A stretch of DNA of 64,000 nucleotides from Homarus americanus. Taxonomy: Eukaryota; Arthropoda; Malacostraca; Decapoda; Nephropidae. How positions within the stretch are numbered: the stretch's first letter is position 1; each line of letters begins with the position of its first letter. Positions 58,515-64,000 of this stretch are shown piece after piece. The notes under the pieces are model-generated. The model made no database searches. It was given only the letters and a program-made list of their open reading frames with translations, and was not told the origin of the DNA. A program made the position numbers and the translations under genes. The stretch spans positions 7,556,623-7,620,622 of the forward strand of contig NW_024732238.1 in the NCBI RefSeq assembly GCF_018991925.1, given 5' to 3'.

Positions 58515-60779
58515 CTGAAAAATAGAAATGGGACAACTGTAACTACTGCTACGAAAGCTTCATTCACTGAAAAAAGTTTGCCCAGGAAAATATCAAGGAT
58601 TTAGCTATTTTCTGATCCTTATGTAAACTTTCAGCCTACACAAGGACCGAGCCAAGATACTTTCCTGTGACGCATTAATATATGTCATTATCACCCAACT
58701 TGTGACTGGTTGCTAAGCAGTTACGTAAGAGGATCTACTAATAAATAAATCCTTACAAGTTGTGTTACATGATGGAAAACTTGCATCCACAGCATTACAT
58801 TTCAGGACTAAATCACATCCTAGACACAGATAAAAGTTTGTTATTGTAAAATGTGTCCCAAACCACAACTATGTCAACACTAGCCACTGGGAAAGTCTAA
58901 TAATTTTTTCTAATGAAGTTTTAAAAATAATGGAAAGTTAACAAGATATCCTTTCAATATCCAATTATCTTTCCAGTCTGATCAACCAACACTGATGTGC
59001 CAAAGGATGTAACCCAGGCAACCAGTGTGGGAGAAGAGCTTGAGGCCAGTAGGCACATCTTCCTTATGATCAGTGTCTAGAGGCCCATCGATAAAATTTT
59101 TGTGGAAATAAAGCTGTTGCAATCTCAGTTTGAGAGGTCAGGGTCAATAATAGGATGCATATCTAACTTGCAGTATGTGCCTTCGTGCTAAAGGTCACCA
59201 TCCCAGTCATTAAGGTCAGGTTGCAAATCTATCCAATGGCAGGTGCAAGTCATGGGATGTCATCACAAGTATTGTGCATAAAGGTTCAGCAGAAATTGGG
59301 TAGCTACCACCTTAATTTACTAGAGAAGACAAGATTGGGAACCACATTTATCTCAGGACAAGACAACTTGCTGAAAATGAACCTAGACCTCATTAAATTA
59401 AATTACTACAACTTCATTTTGATATCAAGGTGCACATCTGATAGTTGCCTTTAAAAAATAAATAAAAACAAATAAATAAATAATTAAATAAATAAAGGTA
59501 TGGCATCAATGCATCCTTTTATGTATTTAAGTAAAGATACACATCTACCCAAGGTGTGTACTACCAAAAGGTGTCATCCAATGTGTCACATAAAAGGTAC
59601 ATGCCATGATATCAGAGCACATAATTTTTGAGACAGCAGTAGTAGCTCATTTTTTCCCCTTTTTAATAAAGCAACTGTAACCTTAGACAAGGTGAAGGTT
59701 GATGTCAGGATGTAGATTTATCCCATAATAAAGGTATCATTACCATATGGAAACTTCCCATGTGAAGGAGGAATAACACACACACATGGTCTAGCAGCAA
59801 TGAAGATGCCATTAACTCACATGGAGATAAAAGATCAGGATGCACATATCCCCTAAAGGAGGTTCCCCTAATATTAAATGATATCATCCCAAATGTAGTG
59901 CTCCAGAAAAAGCACGTACAACAATGTGGTTGGCAGATGTGGCACCAAAATAAATGTCTCCATCAGGGTGGAGACCCAAAAATTCCTTTTGAAATTATCA
60001 GACAACAATCAACCTTATGTCTTAAACCCATAGTCAAACTTATCCTTGAAATTCATGTGAACAGTAAAATTATTAAATGATCCACACACTAGCCTTAATG
60101 TGAGTGACTGAACACACTTTTGATATATCAAAAGTCTGGAAACTTCAATACCCTAATTTAAGTATACAGTACAGGGTATACTAAAATAAAAATGCCTGAT
60201 AAATAGTAAAAATCCTATATAATCTAGAAGAGATGCATTTGCATGCTCAATAGTCAAGCATTATTCTGTTACGCAACACCCAAGCATTATTCTTACAGTA
60301 GTTGATGTAAGAGTTGATACTGATCAAAATGGTGCAAGCATTCAGATGTGCTTCAAGGACTGGTGCACCATCTAATGTACAAGTGTGTGTTTCCTTTCGT
60401 GCACACTAACATGCTAAAATACAGTACAACTTTAGTTTCCAGAGAAGTAATAATAACAAACTGCACTTCTTACAATTCCAAATATTTCAGAGTATAGTTT
60501 TTGTATAAAAAGTGAATTATTTAGTCTTCAAAGTTTCATGAATGCTAATTAAGAAATTTAATAACTGTGATATACCTATCTTATCAAAAACACTATTAAA
60601 ACATAACAGTAAGATTTTTAACATCCAATTTGGATAGATCATCCTTGACTAAGAACTCCCACAGGACAGCTGTTGAAGAATTTGAACATAGAGACAAACT
60701 TTAGGCTCCATCCCTAATATTTTACATATCCTACCCCTAAACTTGACATTTCCTATCATCCCATGGTTCTGTTATCCAG
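58515..60779. other. SIN3A upstream intron with degenerate repeats
   Basis: No exon recognised. Between about 59150 and 59960 phrases like AAGGTCAGGATGCACATCTA TCC and GTCATCCCA recur at loose spacing, suggesting a decayed satellite of uncertain period. The short open frames are not supported. Confidence 0.4.
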
Positions 60780-61140
60780 CCTTTGTCCTCTATGTTTTTC
60801 TCCAATCATCCTCATCACTTCTTTCATTACATTCTCTTGCCTTTCCACCTTCCATCAACAACATTTGCAGTGATTCCATCCAGTCCTGGTGCCTCAGACA
60901 TTTTTAAGTTTGATAAGAGTATGTCTCACTCCTCACACTTCATTTTTTCTCATTCACCTTTCATTCCTAAACATTCCAAAACAGGATCATGGTCTCCCTT
61001 TTTTTCTCTGACATTTAGCAGCTGCTCAAAATAATTTCTCTCCATCTTCCTTTCACTTCTTGTTTTTTCCCCACAACTATTCCTCCTTCCCTTTTAAACT
61101 ACCATTTCCATTTCTTGTCTTGGTTTTCTCACCCTACTCA
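60780..61140 (-). mobile_element. LINE reverse-transcriptase N-terminal remnant
   Basis: The minus-strand frame reads RNYFEQLLNVREKKGDHDPV and LLSNLKMSEAPGLDGITANV. EAPGxDGI is the opening motif of LINE RT domains. Two in-frame TGA stops (probably old CGA codons) break it. Confidence 0.7.
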
Positions 61141-64000
61141 GATGCCTCCAAACAGAACAAAACAAATAACATGAAATTATCAAAGAATTACATTAGAAAT
61201 TAAATAATGTCCCTACAATGTATGTGTATACTTTGAGTACTTGTACCAATGACCATCTCTGATAAGTTTTGGAAAATTCATCACTCAATTTTACTGACAG
61301 TTTTGGAAAATTCATCACTCAATTTTACTGACAGGTTTTTACTCCTAATACTATTACTGATACTACTACTACTACTACAGTACTACTACTATAAAAATAA
61401 TAAAAACAAAATCATGAATGAATATCTCAAAGAATTCAGAAAGCAACAGACAAAAACAGGACCAATTGAAATGTAATTCCTGTGACCTCCCCTTAACCTT
61501 TTTACTGTGGATGGCCCTTACATGCCCACTCCAACCCCCCCCCAAAAAAAAACACTGTAACTGGCCCATATACAGCCAATAAAATACAAAGAACCCACCC
61601 GTGGCATCAGAGATACCAACTAAGGTTACACTCAGTCAATTACTACCCACGCAGTCTTGCCATACATTGTTTTACAGGCATCCCTCAACTTACACAAGGG
61701 TTACATTCCTGAAAACCATCTGTGAGTCAAGGGACGCCTGTGTTATATCCGTTGTCTCTACCAGTCAGTTTTGATTAAGATGTTACAGAGGATAATATGA
61801 TATCGTGGCACCTTAAGGTTATTCCCATATCACCCCCCTCCCCCCAAGACAGTAAGCAACTACCACCACACACTGATTCAGATGACCTGAGTGAGCTTTC
61901 TGACAGTGATTGGCCAAATTCAGAGCGACAGAGAGAAGAAAGTGACAGTACTGATAGTGAAACAGAAAACACTGATAACTGTGGCCACTAGCCAGCTCTT
62001 CACACACAGATGAAAGTGTAGGCATTTTGAAACATGCAATTTCAATACCTCTGATGAAACTTAAATAATATCTTCTCAACTATTACACCTACTAGTTCAC
62101 GATTAAATATTTGAAAATACTCCACACAAGATATCAGTGTTGGGTCTTAACTAGGTCACTATGAATGATTTAAATAAATACTATACTGTATATTTATTGC
62201 CTCAGACTAGTGACCCTCTCTTGCCAGCCAAAAGGGTAACTCGTAAGTCCTACATACAATGCCCAGTTCCTATCAGTAAAAGTGGGTTGGTGATGGGAAG
62301 GGCATCCAGCTGTACAACTTGCTACAAATTACCATCAGGTATTCACAGCCAACCCATGCAATGAAGTTAAGTTCCCATTTACAGGTGGATGAACTAGGGC
62401 TGCCCTGGGCACAATCTAGTGATGCTTCAGACATGAATCAAGTGCTATACAGGGTATAAACTCAGCCACCACACCTCATTACCCCCACACTGGCAAGTTA
62501 AAAGTTTGTTTAAAAAAAAAAAAAAAAAAAAATTAGTAACTGCCTACATCTATTAATAACAGGCACTGGCAGCCTTCATCTAACACTGAAACTTATAAGA
62601 AAACTTGATGAACCATTTTTTTAGGTAATTTCTCTTCACATCTACTAAAACTACTGTTACTATTATGTATTACTACAATAAAAACGGATCCTATGAATTT
62701 CACAAAATATGCAGCTGATGTACAACATGTGATGGGAACATACAAGCATAGAAAGACTCTCATACGGAACCACCTAAGCATCGATATACTGTATATACAT
62801 CATGTATACTAAGTGTTGTTAAGCTACACTGAAAACTGACACACTACACACACACACACACAAACACTTTTGTTAATCATATCCTACATCCCATCTAACC
62901 TGGCTGGAGTCAATGGGATAACAAGAATGATTAAATTTGTATATTGTATTTGGGAAGGACTTTTCATGTCATCCTTGTCCAGTATAAACTATGAAAACCC
63001 CACAATGCAGTCAAGCAGGACCCAAGGAACTCCATTAGAACTATTTAGTTCCACATGACTGTAATGCTGCTATATACAAGTCTATGAAAATCCACATTCA
63101 CAATGGGCAAGTTTTTGTAAAATGTATAACAAAATACTGTATGTCCAAAAGCTAGTTATCTCTCTCATAAAAATTAAACAAAAGATAAAGATCAGGAGAC
63201 ATACTATTAACACAGGAGAACATAAACAAACACATTCCCCCACAACTGCTCTACAGTGGATCATAACAAGTGCCTCACAGGCCCAAAAATTTCTCGTTAT
63301 ACAAAGGCTATTATTAAAACAAGAACATTTACTTATGATGTCTTCAGTTACCAGTTCTGAGAACAAATATACTTGGCACACCTCAACTATCCCAATTAAC
63401 CTAACCAGTACTGTCAGTTCAGTACTTTTAGCTAAATAAAACACACACACAATTTTCTTGTCTGCAATCACTCACTACTGGATGGCCATAACAAAAGCCT
63501 CCACATTGACCAATCACAGAACATTCTGTCTCTTCTCACTAACCCCCTTATCCACTCCCTTAGTCTCTCAATGCACCTGCTACAATGCTGTCTGTACTCC
63601 CTATAAATCCTCCCTATTCTAACATGTCCACCCTGAAGCCTTTCATTCAGAGCGCTTCCCCCCAATTCCAATTTGCTTACTTTAATTTTTATCTCGTCTC
63701 TATATATTTCTTCCTGTACTCTATTAAACTTTCCTCCTTTCTCCCTTTCTCAACCTGAGATAACTGCTTCTTCTTCACCAACAGGTACCAGTAACTCTTC
63801 AAATATTCCTCCTGCCTTCTTAATCTCTCCTCTAACACTCAGGTGCGATGGAATTTAAAAAGTTCTCAAATTACAAGGGAGTTTTTTTTATCAGAATGGG
63901 TCATGAAGAATAACTATTAACTCCTTTAATAAAAACAATTCCTCTGGCCAAACGCAACAAAAAAAATGAAAAAGAAGATCATAGGGAGATGAGATCACAA
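61141..64000. other. Window end: no confirmed exon
   Basis: Simple repeats (A run at 62512-62532, CA near 62846). A phrase GGGAAGGGCATCCAGCTGT near 62298 resembles widespread LINE/SINE tails. A minus-strand frame at 63671-63468 (LNERLQGGHVRIGRIYREYR) is not recognised. PAH1 or other SIN3A N-terminal exons were looked for and not seen. Confidence 0.4.
61797..61991 (+). other. Acidic 64-codon open frame, unidentified
   Basis: The second half reads DSDDLSELSDSDWPNSERQR then EESDSTDSETENTD, very acidic and Ser-rich. PiggyBac-type transposases have acidic N-termini of this look, but no DDD core follows. It lies opposite SIN3A's strand. Confidence 0.2.

Noticed and set aside
63468..63671. Minus-strand frame as a SIN3A N-terminal exon
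   Set aside because: Arg-rich composition without PAH1 residues, and no convincing splice sites.

Overview
This is an arthropod nuclear genome window, most likely from a decapod crustacean. The evidence is intron-rich genes with GT/AG junctions, many long AT, CA and GA microsatellites, degenerate AACCT/TTAGG (arthropod telomere-type) tracts, and arthropod-type Ty3/gypsy, LINE, hAT and Tc1 remnants. The species call is inference; no species marker is present.

Three cellular genes could be assembled exon by exon, with phases agreeing at every junction. (1) 11133-15339 (+): an 8-exon, 316-residue membrane-anchored sulfotransferase of the WSCD (sialate O-sulfotransferase-like) type, without WSC domains. 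(2) 20607-41075 (+): a secreted astacin (M12A) metalloprotease with signal peptide, prodomain, intact zinc site and Met-turn. It starts with a 9-nt coding exon, and three terminal exons fit the same phase. (3) 58514-45506 (-): 19 exons (1311 residues) of the transcriptional corepressor SIN3A, from upstream of PAH2 to the stop codon. PAH1 and the N-terminus were not found and probably lie beyond 64000. The astacin gene and SIN3A are convergent.

Layout: 1-240 Tigger/pogo-like transposase remnant (-). 1745-5709 a 5'-truncated, gag-less, broken Ty3/gypsy element with its 3' LTR. 5700-9300 simple repeats, a Tc1/mariner fragment and repeat units attached to AT microsatellites. 9972-11085 a LINE copy and a 29-bp minisatellite. 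11133-15339 the sulfotransferase. 15828-20600 LINE and SINE copies. 20607-41830 the astacin gene, its introns packed with LINEs, MITE-like hairpins and a dispersed foldback repeat. 41850-44200 a convergent intergenic stretch. 45506-58514 SIN3A, with a hAT copy bounded by a perfect 8-bp target duplication in one intron. 58515-64000 the upstream SIN3A side, holding a LINE remnant and degenerate repeats.

The most unusual structure is a family of at least nine dispersed copies (9040, 11793, 21025, 21772, 27066, 32007, 35430, 36500, 37993). Inverted arms of alternating TTCAGGTGA and GTGTTTAAT motifs flank a core of degenerate AACCT units. It looks like a foldback transposable element carrying a telomere-like core. 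No prokaryotic system, CRISPR array or functional tRNA/rRNA gene was seen.
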